NCBI RefSeq assembly: GCF_021513275.1
Contig: NZ_CP090978.1
Span: 62,001-126,000, forward strand
Direction of reading: 5' to 3'
From: Paenibacillus hexagrammi
Lineage (GTDB): Bacteria; Bacillota; Bacilli; Paenibacillales; NBRC-103111
Length of the DNA stretch: 64,000 nt
The position numbers and the translations under genes were made by a program. The notes below the pieces were generated by a model. The model ran no database searches. It was not told where the DNA came from and worked only from the letters and a program-made list of their open reading frames with translations. Numbering within the stretch: position 1 is the first letter of the stretch; each line of letters begins with the position of its first letter. Below, piece after piece: positions 54,916-63,906 of this stretch.

Positions 54916-55859
54916 TGGCAGAGGCGCACGACGGATATTTGTCTTCTACATTCGGGCGCAGCTACGAGAAGGAGCAGCTCGGCAACCATGCGGCGGGCAC
55001 GACATCACTCATTTGGGTGGGCTATGGCGTGGGCAACGTGAACAGCACCTCCTTTAACGTATCGGTCTACTTATCGGAGTACGAGCCGCCGCAGCAGTTG
55101 GCAGAGCTGAAAAAGCTAAGCCCGCATGAGGAGCTCGAATTTCAATTAGAGCAAGGTAAGGACGGCTACGCTAAGCTGATTCATTACCGTACGGACTCAT
55201 TCGTCTTGTCGAGTATCTCCGATTTCCGCGCTGGTCTTAAAGGCTATCAGGAACATGTGCTGCAATTGGCGTTCTCCCCAGAAGCGCAAATCTGGGTCAA
55301 TCATCCAGGCGAGATTTACGCCCACGGTTCAGGACGTCCGAGCTTCTGGGCTGGCAACGGCTATTTGCCGAAGGTTGGGCAGTACAAAGGATTGGGAATC
55401 CTATTATTCGATATTCATGAAGATCACGATGCCGATTATACGCATGCCTACTTCCCGACTTATGCGTTTAGCCGGATTGAATACAGCGGATCATGGGTTT
55501 TTGCGGAGCGAGAAGGGGCCTACGCTGCCCTATACGCTGCAGGAGGACTTGAAGAGACCCAGCGCGGAATTAACCGTGGTCGTGAGCTAACTTCGAAAGG
55601 TCGCCGCAACGTATGGCTGGTTACAGCAGCGGATGCACAGGATTTCGAATCCTTCGAGCAGTTTATGGCAAGCATGCTGAATGCGCCATGTGAGGTTTCG
55701 GTTGATTCCTTGCAAGTACAGCTGACGGATCCCAGATATGGAGAGGTGCGTTTTGGCTGGCAGGTGCCGCTACGCGTGAATGGTCAAATCGTGGAAATTG
55801 GCAATTGCGGAGCCGAAGGCCGATTGGTTCGCCAAGCTAGGGAGGTAATCTCGAAATGA
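54864..55859 (+). CDS. Uncharacterised carbohydrate-locus protein, C-terminal frame
   Basis: This is the second part of the gene begun at 53320. Residues 1-60 continue the helical barrel (LLYRYMMAEAHDGYLSSTFG, then GNHAAGTTSLIWVGYGVG), and the rest is mainly beta, ending in a sandwich domain. The GTG start shown has no ribosome binding site and overlaps the first frame by 52 bases, so it is not a natural start. Its stop overlaps the ATG of the GH105 gene, which indicates co-translation and argues that this part is still meant to be expressed. Confidence 0.6.
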   Translation: MLREQAKKAMDLLYRYMMAEAHDGYLSSTFGRSYEKEQLGNHAAGTTSLIWVGYGVGNVNSTSFNVSVYLSEYEPPQQLAELKKLSPHEELEFQLEQGKDGYAKLIHYRTDSFVLSSISDFRAGLKGYQEHVLQLAFSPEAQIWVNHPGEIYAHGSGRPSFWAGNGYLPKVGQYKGLGILLFDIHEDHDADYTHAYFPTYAFSRIEYSGSWVFAEREGAYAALYAAGGLEETQRGINRGRELTSKGRRNVWLVTAADAQDFESFEQFMASMLNAPCEVSVDSLQVQLTDPRYGEVRFGWQVPLRVNGQIVEIGNCGAEGRLVRQAREVISK

Positions 55860-56935
55860 AACAAGAGACAATTCTAAGTGCGATTAAGCGTGTATCTGGT
55901 GCCATGAAGTCTATGAAAAACGAAGGCTTGGACGAGATTTATCCGATCGGACTGATCGATATTCATCTGTGGGAATGGCCTCAAGGCGTTGGGCTCTACG
56001 GGATGTACCAGTATTATGAGGAAACGAAGGATGCGGGCACGCTGCAATTTTTGCAGGACTGGTTTGATGCTCGTCTTCAAGAAGGCTTGCCGGAGAAGAA
56101 CGTCAATACTTGCTCACCGCTGCTGACTCTGATCTCCTTGTGCGAGCTGACAGGGAAAGAAGCATACATTCAAGTATGTGATGAGTGGAGCCGCTGGATT
56201 ATGGATCCTAAGAACGGCTTGATCCGCACGGGAGATCAGGCGTTCCAGCACATGATTACAGGGGATGCGAATGATGGGCAAATTTTGATCGACACCCTGT
56301 TCATGACCGTGCTTTTCCTGACAAAAGCCGGCGTCTATTTCAATCGTCCGGAGTATGTGGAAGAAGCGAAGAAGCAGTTCCTGATTCATATTAAATATTT
56401 GTATGATCGCCATTCGGGGCTGTTCTTCCACGGCTGGGATTTCAATGGAAGACATAATTACGGAGCTGTGCGCTGGGGACGCGGCAACGGCTGGTATACG
56501 TGCGGTATCGTCGATTTTCTGGACATGGTCCCGCTGGAGGAAGGCATCAAGCAATATCTGCTGGATACGATGCGCAGTCAAGTTCAAGCGCTCACCTCAC
56601 TTCAGACAGAGGACGGCATGTGGCATACAGTGTTGGATGATTCGTCGTCCTATGTGGAGACATCCTGTACGGCCGCATTCGGCTACGGCATATTGAAAGC
56701 TGTGCGTAAAGGATACCTGGAACAGGAGTACCTGCCGGTTGGCCGTAAGGCGCTGGAGGCTGTCCTGGAGCGAATCGACGTGAATGGCGTGGTGCAGGAG
56801 GTGTCCTACGGGACGCCGGTTGGCAACGACGCGCAGTTCTATAAAGACATCCCGATATCCCCGATGACTTATGGGCAGGCGTTAACCCTGCTGATTTTGA
56901 TGGAAGGCTTGCGTTATACGGGCGAGGCCCAATAA
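55856..56935 (+). CDS. GH105 unsaturated glucuronyl/galacturonyl hydrolase
   Basis: This 359-residue (alpha/alpha)6-barrel enzyme is of the YteR/YesR group. Recognisable stretches are WEWPQGVGLYGMYQYYE, ITGDANDGQILIDTLFMT (with the region's acidic catalytic residue) and AVRWGRGNGWYTCGIVDFLD. GH105 enzymes remove the terminal unsaturated uronic acid from lyase products by hydrating its double bond. It is cytoplasmic and overlaps the preceding gene as ATGA. Its presence implies that the imported saccharides can include unsaturated uronates, although no polysaccharide lyase gene is visible here. Confidence 0.9.
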   Translation: MKQETILSAIKRVSGAMKSMKNEGLDEIYPIGLIDIHLWEWPQGVGLYGMYQYYEETKDAGTLQFLQDWFDARLQEGLPEKNVNTCSPLLTLISLCELTGKEAYIQVCDEWSRWIMDPKNGLIRTGDQAFQHMITGDANDGQILIDTLFMTVLFLTKAGVYFNRPEYVEEAKKQFLIHIKYLYDRHSGLFFHGWDFNGRHNYGAVRWGRGNGWYTCGIVDFLDMVPLEEGIKQYLLDTMRSQVQALTSLQTEDGMWHTVLDDSSSYVETSCTAAFGYGILKAVRKGYLEQEYLPVGRKALEAVLERIDVNGVVQEVSYGTPVGNDAQFYKDIPISPMTYGQALTLLILMEGLRYTGEAQ

Positions 56936-56941
56936 GCATGA

Positions 56942-56985
56942 GAGAATCGCGTCATTCCGATAAGGGGTGGTGCGATTTTTTGTAT
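56942..56985 (+). terminator. Imperfect hairpin terminator after the GH105 gene
   Basis: AATCGC...GCGATT arms with G-T pairs between are followed by TTTTTTG. It marks the end of the carbohydrate locus. Confidence 0.6.
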
Positions 56986-57087
56986 ACGGGAATCAACCTC
57001 ACGTGATTGCCCTGGGACCTTTCGACATGGCTGCGTAGTCGCCACCATTCATAGAACTAGGAAGCTGCGCCTGCTGATTGGGATTAT

Positions 57088-57876
57088 TTATTTTTCCGTT
57101 ACAGGGTTTAGCGCTTTTCGAGGTCGGGCGGCATGGAACCATTTCGAGAAAAGGATACAAATAAGAACAATATCCACGATGTCACCGCCGTAGTACATGA
57201 TCATACTCCCGAGCTCTGCTTGTGCAGCTGGCACACCTGAAGGCGGGTGGGCATATAGGTACTTGGACAAGATACCGTGAGCAGATAAGGCGATAAGCAA
57301 GACCAGCGATCGATATAGAAAGCTTGTGCGGTGAGGTGCAGGGTCTATACTGACCATGGATGCTGTGAAGAGATACCCTGCTAAGAAGATATGCACGTGT
57401 ACCCCCGTATGCCCAATAGTGCTTCGATGCATCCAACTGTATATGTCGGTTGTATAGAGTAGCCAGAGACCCCCAATATGGAGGGTAGAGGCTGTGAATG
57501 GGTTATGAAGTAATCGAAAGGGGCTGCTCTTCAGCAAGCGGGATAGTCCCCGAGCCTGTTTCAAACTAAGCGTTCTGAATAGAAGAGTCATTGGCGCTGC
57601 GAGCATCAGGAGGAGTGGAGCCAGCATGCCTAGTAATAGGTGGATGATCATATGATCCGCAAAATCAGTGTGAGCCCGGCTTGCCAAAGGTCCCGTAACA
57701 GATAAAGCTATACACCATATGCCGAGCATCCAGCACAAATAACGATGTGGCGGGAACGGTTTATAGCGCTTTCCGGATATAACTGCCAGAATCCTATATG
57801 TAAGGATGACTATTGCAAATGGGAGCGCGGAAAGGAAGATAGATAGAGCTCCGTAGCCATGATTATGAGGGTTCAC
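57088..57876 (-). CDS. ctaG: CtaG-like membrane protein (cytochrome oxidase assembly)
   Basis: This 262-residue protein has seven or so membrane helices with conserved His pairs: the region SRAHTDFADHMIIHLLLGML (three His), HIGGLWLLY, and HRSTIGHTGVHVHIFLAGYL. This fits the caa3_CtaG family, which in Bacillus is needed for copper centre formation in cytochrome caa3 oxidase. No oxidase subunit genes are nearby. It overlaps the DUF2243 gene by about 14 bases, and such pairs are commonly found together. Confidence 0.8.
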   Translation of the reverse strand: MNPHNHGYGALSIFLSALPFAIVILTYRILAVISGKRYKPFPPHRYLCWMLGIWCIALSVTGPLASRAHTDFADHMIIHLLLGMLAPLLLMLAAPMTLLFRTLSLKQARGLSRLLKSSPFRLLHNPFTASTLHIGGLWLLYTTDIYSWMHRSTIGHTGVHVHIFLAGYLFTASMVSIDPAPHRTSFLYRSLVLLIALSAHGILSKYLYAHPPSGVPAAQAELGSMIMYYGGDIVDIVLICILFSKWFHAARPRKALNPVTEK

Positions 57877-58360
57877 GAAAAGTTCCCTCAGCTTCCTTCA
57901 GCTTTTTGCCGGAACGATTTATAAGTACCAAGCCGGTAACCATCATACCGATAGCAAGAGTATTCCATACGATATCGTACACGATGATATTCTCCACATA
58001 CCTAATTTGGTGCAACCGCATCAACTTATGCTGGACGGTTCCGTCATAGAGTTGAAATAACCCGCCACCGAGCAAGATGCCTCCCAGCCATCGCTTCACG
58101 GACCAAGCGTTTCGTCTGCGAAGATCGGCGAGTATGAACAAGCCTCCAATAGTAGCAAACCAGCTGAAGGCATGAAACAGACCGTCAGAGACTAAGCCCA
58201 TATCGGTCGTGGATTGATCGTAAAAGTGATGCCAATGCAGCAGCTGATGAAACAAGGTCTCATCTATAAAGGCAACAACACCTACGCCAAATAAAAATCC
58301 CGACCACAGGTTGCGCCTTTGGTATCCAGCTTCTTCACTGTGTATCTGTGTAACAGCCAT
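57863..58360 (-). CDS. DUF2243 membrane protein
   Basis: This 165-residue protein has four membrane helices. The stretch FIDETLFHQLLHWHHFYD near the N-terminus, with its many His, is the signature of DUF2243. A second conserved part is FQLYDGTVQHKLMRLHQIRY. ATG 58360 is chosen because AAAGGA lies nine bases upstream; the frame is open 16 codons further without support. The role is unknown; pairing with CtaG suggests copper or respiratory-chain biology. Confidence 0.85.
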   Translation of the reverse strand: MAVTQIHSEEAGYQRRNLWSGFLFGVGVVAFIDETLFHQLLHWHHFYDQSTTDMGLVSDGLFHAFSWFATIGGLFILADLRRRNAWSVKRWLGGILLGGGLFQLYDGTVQHKLMRLHQIRYVENIIVYDIVWNTLAIGMMVTGLVLINRSGKKLKEAEGTFREPS

Positions 58361-58467
58361 ACAAATGTTCCTTTCAGAATAGAATGAGCTCCGCGTTCTA
58401 TCCGCCATTGTGTCCAGATTTTCAAGTGATAATCACTTGGATCAAAAACCCGGCGCTGCGCTGTTAC

Positions 58468-58512
58468 AAAAAAAGAGCCTGAACCGGCTATCACAGCCAT
58501 TCAGACTCTTTT
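58468..58512 (-). terminator. Terminator after the sulfatase gene
   Basis: Read leftward, AAAGAGTCTGAA pairs with TTCAGGCTCTTT and is followed by TTTTTG. Confidence 0.8.
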
Positions 58513-58553
58513 GGCGTCACATGAGACACCGATTCACGAAAGAAATTCTCAGC

Positions 58554-60089
58554 TTACGCGTGATGAATGCGGGGCATCAGCAGCGGTTCTTTGCCCAGCT
58601 CCGCCCAGATATATTTCAGCAAAAGTTGAGATTTCAAGGCAGCATGCTCCGGATCGTTCCATAGGTTGCGCAGCTCGCCCGGGTCCTCCTGAAGATCGAA
58701 GATTTCCCCGTAAGTTTGGTTGTAATAGACGGTGATTTTGTACCTCTCATCGACATAAGTCTTCTGATGGATGGTCGTAGGCTCATGGCGAAATTCGCAG
58801 ATGGCGTGGTCTCGTGCTTGATCTTTACTTCCGGTCCATACCTCCCGTTGATCGACACCCGTCATCGAATGAGGAATAGGAATACCGCAGAAGGACAAGA
58901 AAGTAGGAGCAAGGTCGACCAGCGATTGGATCGAATCGGATACCTTGCCGGCTGGAACATGCCCAGGATACTTGACGATGAAAGGAAGCTTGATCAAATC
59001 CTCATAGTGGAAGCCGCCCTTGGCCTGCAGACCATGCTGTCCGAAGAAGTGGCCGTGATCGGTCGTAAAGACGACGATTGTGTTGTCCGCTAGCCCTAGC
59101 TCCTCAAGGCGGTCGAGGATTTTACCAATATATTTGTCCATCATGCTGATCATGCCGTAATAGACCGCGACCAGCTTTTTCTTATCGTCATCCGTTAACC
59201 GGAACTTATCTCCGTATTCATAATAATGATGGGAACGGTATCCGTGTATGCCGAAGCCGGTTTCCGCTAGGTCGCTGAAGTCCGGGTGCTCCTCTTGCGT
59301 TTTGCCGAAGTGAGGAGGGTTCTGATCATGCTCTCCAAGCACCATCGATGGAATCGTGAGCGAATCCGGATCGTACATGGTATCCCAAGGCTCCGGAGCT
59401 AAATATTCGGGATGAGGGTCAAAGAAGCTTGCCCACATGAAGAACGGCTCCTCGGAGGCTTGGTATTCCGCGAGCAGCGCATTCGTACGTTCTGCAATCC
59501 AAGTATTATAGTGATATTTCTCCGGTATCGGCCATTTGTAAGTAAGTGACGGATCCATCGTGCCCGTAGGCGGGAGGAAATAGTCTCTCCAGTTCGTGCA
59601 GCCCTGCTGCTCCATCCATAAGGCATAATGCTGCCCGACATGGGATTCGTTCGTATGATTTCGCGCCAGCTCTACATGATCGAAGCCGTAGAACGGTCCG
59701 TGAAAGGTTTTCCAAAAGTCTAAATCCTGAAGAGTCGGGTACGCTTCAAGCGACGGATACTCCTCCGTAGATTTCAAGGGCTGAAAATGCGCTTTACCCA
59801 CTAAAGTGGTGCGATAGCCCGCTGCTCCGAAATCTTCTCCAACGGTGTGCCTGTCTTCCAGCAGCTTCGTACCTAGTGTCCAGGCGCCGTGCTGACTCGG
59901 ATACATGCCCGTGATCATCGAGGATCTGCTAGGTGTACAGGTAGGATTGGGGCAATACGCCCGTGTGAATGTGGTGCCCTCGCGGATCAAACGATCCAGA
60001 TTGGGAGTCTGAATTTCCTTATTGAAAGCTCCAAGCGTATTCCAGTGCTGTTGATCGCTAGTAATTAACAAAATGTTAGGTGACTTCAT
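58554..60089 (-). CDS. Sulfatase (formylglycine type)
   Basis: This is an alkaline-phosphatase-superfamily sulfatase of 511 residues. The active-site motif CTPSRSS near residue 55 provides the Cys that is converted to formylglycine. The metal-binding motif LLITSDQQHWNTLG lies at the N-terminus, and the second metal motif VFTTDHGHFFGQHG near residue 330. There is no signal peptide, so a cytoplasmic role on imported sulfated sugars or on sulfate esters is likely. The maturation enzyme (FGE or anSME) is not in the window. ATG 60089 is preferred: GAGGAGG lies twelve bases upstream but only three bases before the alternative TTG 60098. Confidence 0.92.
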   Translation of the reverse strand: MKSPNILLITSDQQHWNTLGAFNKEIQTPNLDRLIREGTTFTRAYCPNPTCTPSRSSMITGMYPSQHGAWTLGTKLLEDRHTVGEDFGAAGYRTTLVGKAHFQPLKSTEEYPSLEAYPTLQDLDFWKTFHGPFYGFDHVELARNHTNESHVGQHYALWMEQQGCTNWRDYFLPPTGTMDPSLTYKWPIPEKYHYNTWIAERTNALLAEYQASEEPFFMWASFFDPHPEYLAPEPWDTMYDPDSLTIPSMVLGEHDQNPPHFGKTQEEHPDFSDLAETGFGIHGYRSHHYYEYGDKFRLTDDDKKKLVAVYYGMISMMDKYIGKILDRLEELGLADNTIVVFTTDHGHFFGQHGLQAKGGFHYEDLIKLPFIVKYPGHVPAGKVSDSIQSLVDLAPTFLSFCGIPIPHSMTGVDQREVWTGSKDQARDHAICEFRHEPTTIHQKTYVDERYKITVYYNQTYGEIFDLQEDPGELRNLWNDPEHAALKSQLLLKYIWAELGKEPLLMPRIHHA

Positions 60090-60187
60090 CGTAATCAATC
60101 GCCTCCTCTTATGATATTATAGGAAATATGGAAATTATAGAATGGCATATTGTTGTATTTGGCTTATCATTTTGTTAGATTTGGCAG

Positions 60188-61045
60188 GTGAATTGGGTGC
60201 AAGATTTCGATTATGAGCAAGCACATTTTGTCTACTATACGCCGCGTAAGCTGGATAAGGACAGCCAGATTTGGCCGGTACGCGCAGGAAGCAGCCAGGC
60301 GAATCCGAATTACCGGGTCGGTCCAAAACGGATCGATGGCTATAGTCTGCATCAGATTCACCAGGGGGAGCTGTGGCTGGAGCATCAGGGGGAGCGGATA
60401 AGTCTGGTCGAGGGGGATTTGTTTTGCTTATTTCCGGGGATTACCTACCACTATGGGATCGCAAATCCAGCCTCTCCCCTTCGGCTAAGCTGGATCGTGA
60501 TCGACGGACCGCGCGCAGGAGGGCTTCTGGAGCTGGCAGGCCTGAGGGCGGATAAACCCTATACGCATCTAGGTAAACCAGATCGCATAGGTGAGATCAT
60601 GGAGTGCATTCGTGTGTTGATGGGGGAAGCGGGAGGCTGGAGTGCCCCGGTTTGTCTGGAACTGCAGAGTTTGCTGTTCCGCTTGTTTGCCGAATCAGCG
60701 CCTGAAGAGGAGCCCATCAAGGAGGACGAACCTGCCGGGTGGATTCAGGAATGCATCCGTTTCATGGAGCTTCATGCGGCGGAAGGGGTATCGGTGCAGC
60801 AAACGGCTTCTTTTGCGGGCGTACACCGGTCCTATTTCACTAGTGTTTTCACCCGAGAGGTAGGGATATCACCACTCAGCTACTTGCAAAAAATCCGCAT
60901 GGAGAAGGCGCAGCGGCTGCTTCGGGATACGGACGCCACGATTACCGAGATTGCGTTGTCGCTTGGCTATCCGAACTTATTTTCATTCACGCGCGCGTTT
61001 AAAAATTACTGTTCCGTTTCGCCGGGGGTTTACAGGACGATGTAG
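60188..61045 (+). CDS. AraC-family regulator divergent from the sulfatase
   Basis: This 285-residue protein has an N-terminal cupin-like sensor (YSLHQIHQGELWLEHQGERI, then GDLFCLFPGITYHYGI) and a C-terminal double helix-turn-helix (GVSVQQTASFAGVHRSYFTS and TEIALSLGYPNLFSFTRAFK). The start is uncertain: GTG 60188 gives the length shown, but a second GTG nine bases on fits GCAGG better. It is transcribed away from the sulfatase gene across a shared 98-base region, so it is the likely regulator of that gene. Confidence 0.88.
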   Translation: MNWVQDFDYEQAHFVYYTPRKLDKDSQIWPVRAGSSQANPNYRVGPKRIDGYSLHQIHQGELWLEHQGERISLVEGDLFCLFPGITYHYGIANPASPLRLSWIVIDGPRAGGLLELAGLRADKPYTHLGKPDRIGEIMECIRVLMGEAGGWSAPVCLELQSLLFRLFAESAPEEEPIKEDEPAGWIQECIRFMELHAAEGVSVQQTASFAGVHRSYFTSVFTREVGISPLSYLQKIRMEKAQRLLRDTDATITEIALSLGYPNLFSFTRAFKNYCSVSPGVYRTM

Positions 61046-61066
61046 GGGGGATGGTGCGGTGTGATT

Positions 61067-61642
61067 TTAATTCATGTCCAATGAATGAATGTTCTTTTTC
61101 TTTGCTTTCCCCCTTTTCTGTGACCGCCATACTGCCCAAGCACTAATCCCGTAGAGCAGTGCGCTTGTATAAAATAAGGCGTCAATCGTCAACCAATCGA
61201 TTAAATATCCACCGGCAATGACGGCAAATCCTGAGGCGACGGAAGTCCAGAAGTGAAAAGATCCGATGAACGGTCCCCGCGAACCATGTTCTGTCCGGTC
61301 GGCGATTAAAAGCCGCTCGCTCATCTTTTGCATAGCATTGCAGACGCCCATAATCAATTGAAGGACAAGCACCCACGTATAGGACATCACCATAGGAAAA
61401 GCCAACATCGTCACCATCATACCAAGTGAGCTTGCTATGAGCATCCGTATCCCATGCCGATCCAGCGTCGCCCCGAGCCATTGTGCTGCCGCAGCGGAGC
61501 TAACCGTAAATACCGCAAATGCAAGCCCGTATTTGGAGTAACTGTTACCTAAGTTTTTTAAAAACAGCAAATAGTAAGGATAAATCATTCCAGCTGCCAA
61601 CGTAACGATACTTTGTGATCGAATCAGCCATTTTGCATTCAT
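61067..61642 (-). CDS. Half-length MFS transporter-like protein
   Basis: This 191-residue protein has about six membrane helices (for example VLVLQLIMGVCNAMQKM and GFAVIAGGYLIDWLTIDALF). It matches one half of an MFS transporter of the drug or sugar efflux kind and includes a GATLDRHGIR loop typical of the link between helices 2 and 3. Full MFS proteins have twelve helices and about 400 residues. It ends cleanly with a basic tail, so it could be a natural half-size protein or a truncated gene. It starts seven bases after the FAD enzyme gene ends. Confidence 0.65.
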   Translation of the reverse strand: MNAKWLIRSQSIVTLAAGMIYPYYLLFLKNLGNSYSKYGLAFAVFTVSSAAAAQWLGATLDRHGIRMLIASSLGMMVTMLAFPMVMSYTWVLVLQLIMGVCNAMQKMSERLLIADRTEHGSRGPFIGSFHFWTSVASGFAVIAGGYLIDWLTIDALFYTSALLYGISAWAVWRSQKRGKAKKKNIHSLDMN

Positions 61643-61648
61643 GCAGGC

Positions 61649-63094
61649 CTACTCTCCTTTATAATCCTCGTAAAAATAATTCATGAACAGATGAGTCGGA
61701 TCGTACTCGTCCTTCTTCCTGAAAAACAACTCTTGATTCGGGTAGGCCAAGCGAAATTGCTGCAGGCTTGGATAAGCAGCGTAGGGCAAATAATAAGTTC
61801 CGTGATGCTTGATAACCTTATCCAAGATGTGTTGAATGCTATGTTTAACCTGATCCTGTCCTTGATCCGAGAGCGGAACATTGAACAAACAAACCAGCGC
61901 AAACATATTATCCGTTGCATAGGACAGCGTCGCTTCTTGATCTTGATTCACGTACCGGACCGTAATGTTTAATAGATTTAAGTCCTCCTCACGCAAAATG
62001 GTCCTCATATCGTCAACGAAGCCTGAGAACTCGTGAACGGGGATAAAGTATTCCTGAAGAAGGTCATTCTTTTCCGGTTGCGTATACTCCATAAAGGCAG
62101 ATTCGGAACGCATCGCATTATTACGGCTGACGGAGCTGCCTTGTTGCTTGGAGAAAATGGGTTCTTGTAAGTTCCAGAACACGTTTTTCCCCCAAGAGAA
62201 GGAGCGATTGATGTTAAACATTAGCTTCGTCAAGGTAACCCACTCTTCTCGAGTTTTGAGCTGATCATGACCTTGCAAGGGGACATTGCGATCGATTTGA
62301 TAATTGATCGCGTACATATCGGTAAGAAAGCTCTCTGGAGCCACGGAAATTCGCGCGATATGCATGTGAATGTCGGGGTTGGCTTTAACCTGATTCATAA
62401 AGTAGGCAGGATATTCATCAACGTTCGTTTTGTCTACTTTCGTGGTGTACATTTCATTATCCGTAAGTGTTAGGGTGACATCCAAAATAATTCCGAATAA
62501 CCCGTACCCGCCAAGAGCTAGCGGAAACAAGTCCGCATTTTCCGTCCGGCTTACCCGCTTGATTTGGCCGTCTGCAGTCAACAAATGAAACGACTCTACG
62601 CTCTTGATCATCGAACCGTTACGTATGTCCCGGCCGTGGGCGTTAATGCTGATCGATCCTCCGACGGTAAAAATATTTTGGGATTGCATCGTTTTAATCG
62701 CTAACCCGTATGGATTAATCGCATTCTGAATATCATTCCAGGTGGCACCTGCTTGAACCTGAATCTTTTTAGCATTCGGATCGATAAACAAGATTTTATT
62801 AAAAGAAGTCATATCAATGACAATGCCGTCTTTATAATACGTATGCCCGCCTTGGCTATGACGCTGCCCGGAAATCGATATCGTCAAATGTTTTTGCTTG
62901 GCTTCCTTAATAAGCGATACAAGCTGCTCAATTTCTTGTCCTTTGACTACTCGTTCTACTTTTATTGGATGCAGACGACTGTAATCGGTTATCGTGTATG
63001 GATCTTGGTCGGGGGAATTCGTATGAATGAATTCAAGCATGCATAGCGCTGCAAGAATCGATAACGCGATTCCTTTTTTCATTTGCATAGCCAA
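61649..63094 (-). CDS. FAD-linked oxidoreductase of the VAO/PCMH type
   Basis: This 481-residue protein has a hydrophobic N-terminal helix (IALSILAALCMLEFI) that serves as a signal or anchor, so the enzyme acts outside the membrane. The FAD-binding domain (PF01565 type) shows TISISGQRHSQGGHTYYKDG and IQVQAGATWNDIQNAINPYG, then FTVGGSISINAHGRD. The C-terminal part ends in a BBE-like stretch (YDPTHLFMNYF). Family members oxidise alcohol groups of sugars or lactones. The substrate is unknown. TTG 63094 has AAAGGAG ten bases upstream. Confidence 0.85.
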   Translation of the reverse strand: MAMQMKKGIALSILAALCMLEFIHTNSPDQDPYTITDYSRLHPIKVERVVKGQEIEQLVSLIKEAKQKHLTISISGQRHSQGGHTYYKDGIVIDMTSFNKILFIDPNAKKIQVQAGATWNDIQNAINPYGLAIKTMQSQNIFTVGGSISINAHGRDIRNGSMIKSVESFHLLTADGQIKRVSRTENADLFPLALGGYGLFGIILDVTLTLTDNEMYTTKVDKTNVDEYPAYFMNQVKANPDIHMHIARISVAPESFLTDMYAINYQIDRNVPLQGHDQLKTREEWVTLTKLMFNINRSFSWGKNVFWNLQEPIFSKQQGSSVSRNNAMRSESAFMEYTQPEKNDLLQEYFIPVHEFSGFVDDMRTILREEDLNLLNITVRYVNQDQEATLSYATDNMFALVCLFNVPLSDQGQDQVKHSIQHILDKVIKHHGTYYLPYAAYPSLQQFRLAYPNQELFFRKKDEYDPTHLFMNYFYEDYKGE

Positions 63095-63294
63095 CGAGAT
63101 GCTGCTCCTTTCTCCTGTGAAACGATGATATTCAATTCGCCGCTATAGGGAGATATCCTTTTCGTAGAGGGATGCAGTTATGGAGATCGATCTGAACCGT
63201 GTCTTTCATTTATTGTGATAAATTATGGATAAATAATAGGTTTAGGTTAAACCAATTCATAGGGAGATTCAAAAATTACGCAGGAGGGATCGAA

Positions 63295-63381
63295 ATGAAA
63301 ATAGAAGTATATAGAACGCAAACATCAGAAAAGAATGACTGGGCACCAGGATGGGAGGCCATCAATGGAAGGAATAATTAG
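63295..63381 (+). CDS. 28-residue small frame ahead of the acetyltransferase gene
   Basis: ATG 63295 has a good CAGGAGGG six bases upstream. The frame encodes MKIEVYRTQTSEKNDWAPGW and eight further residues, then stops 17 bases after the next gene starts. The sequence resembles the beginning of suppressor-of-fused-like proteins (APGWDAI pattern), so it is probably a truncated gene that may now act as a coupled leader. Confidence 0.4.
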   Translation: MKIEVYRTQTSEKNDWAPGWEAINGRNN

Positions 63382-63838
63382 AAAGGCTCTACCTGCAGAG
63401 GCGGATACCCTAAGCGATATTGCCTTTAGGTCAAAAGCATATTGGGGGTATGACTCGGCATACATGTTGCTTGCTAAGAACGATTTAACTATAAAGGTAG
63501 AAAACATTTCGGGGAGTTGGGTTTTCGTTATCGAAGCCCAGAACAGAATTAAAGGTTTTTATGAGTTAAGGGGAAGCTCAAATGATGAAGCGGAATTATG
63601 TTGGTTATTTGTTGATCCGAATGCAATTAAGTCGGGCTACGGGAAACGCTTGATGAAACACGCTATACAAGTAGCGATGGATAACGGCTTTCCATATATT
63701 CGAATAAAGAGTGATCCGAATGCTGTGGGATTTTATGAAGGATTCGGGGCAGTAGTAATTGGAGAAGCTTCTTCGACTGTGCGACCTGATTGGAAGCTCC
63801 CCATTATGAGGATGCATCTTAAGCAGACCTCACGTTAA
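63365..63838 (+). CDS. GNAT-family N-acetyltransferase
   Basis: This 157-residue protein uses acetyl-CoA to acetylate an unknown amine. The GNAT core is visible: beta strand ELCWLFVDPNAIKSGYGKRL (motif A, with the GYGK pyrophosphate loop) and DPNAVGFYEGFGAVVIGE (motif B). ATG 63365 has GGAGG six bases upstream, inside the small frame before it. The substrate is unknown. Confidence 0.9.
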   Translation: MEGIIRKALPAEADTLSDIAFRSKAYWGYDSAYMLLAKNDLTIKVENISGSWVFVIEAQNRIKGFYELRGSSNDEAELCWLFVDPNAIKSGYGKRLMKHAIQVAMDNGFPYIRIKSDPNAVGFYEGFGAVVIGEASSTVRPDWKLPIMRMHLKQTSR

Positions 63839-63858
63839 AGATACGATATCGCTACATA

Positions 63859-63906
63859 AAACAGCGGCAGTTCAGGACGTTTGTTGGTCCATGGCTGCCG
63901 CTGTTT
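63859..63906. terminator. Large hairpin after the acetyltransferase gene
   Basis: AAACAGCGGCAG (63859-63870) pairs perfectly with CTGCCGCTGTTT (63895-63906), with AGGAC and GTCC pairing inside. It is closely related to the hairpin at 24498-24550. No gene is supported in the last 94 bases. Confidence 0.7.

Noticed and set aside
57000-57087. Possible RNA gene between the convergent GH105 and ctaG genes
   Set aside because: No conserved RNA structure was recognised beyond a terminator-like hairpin.
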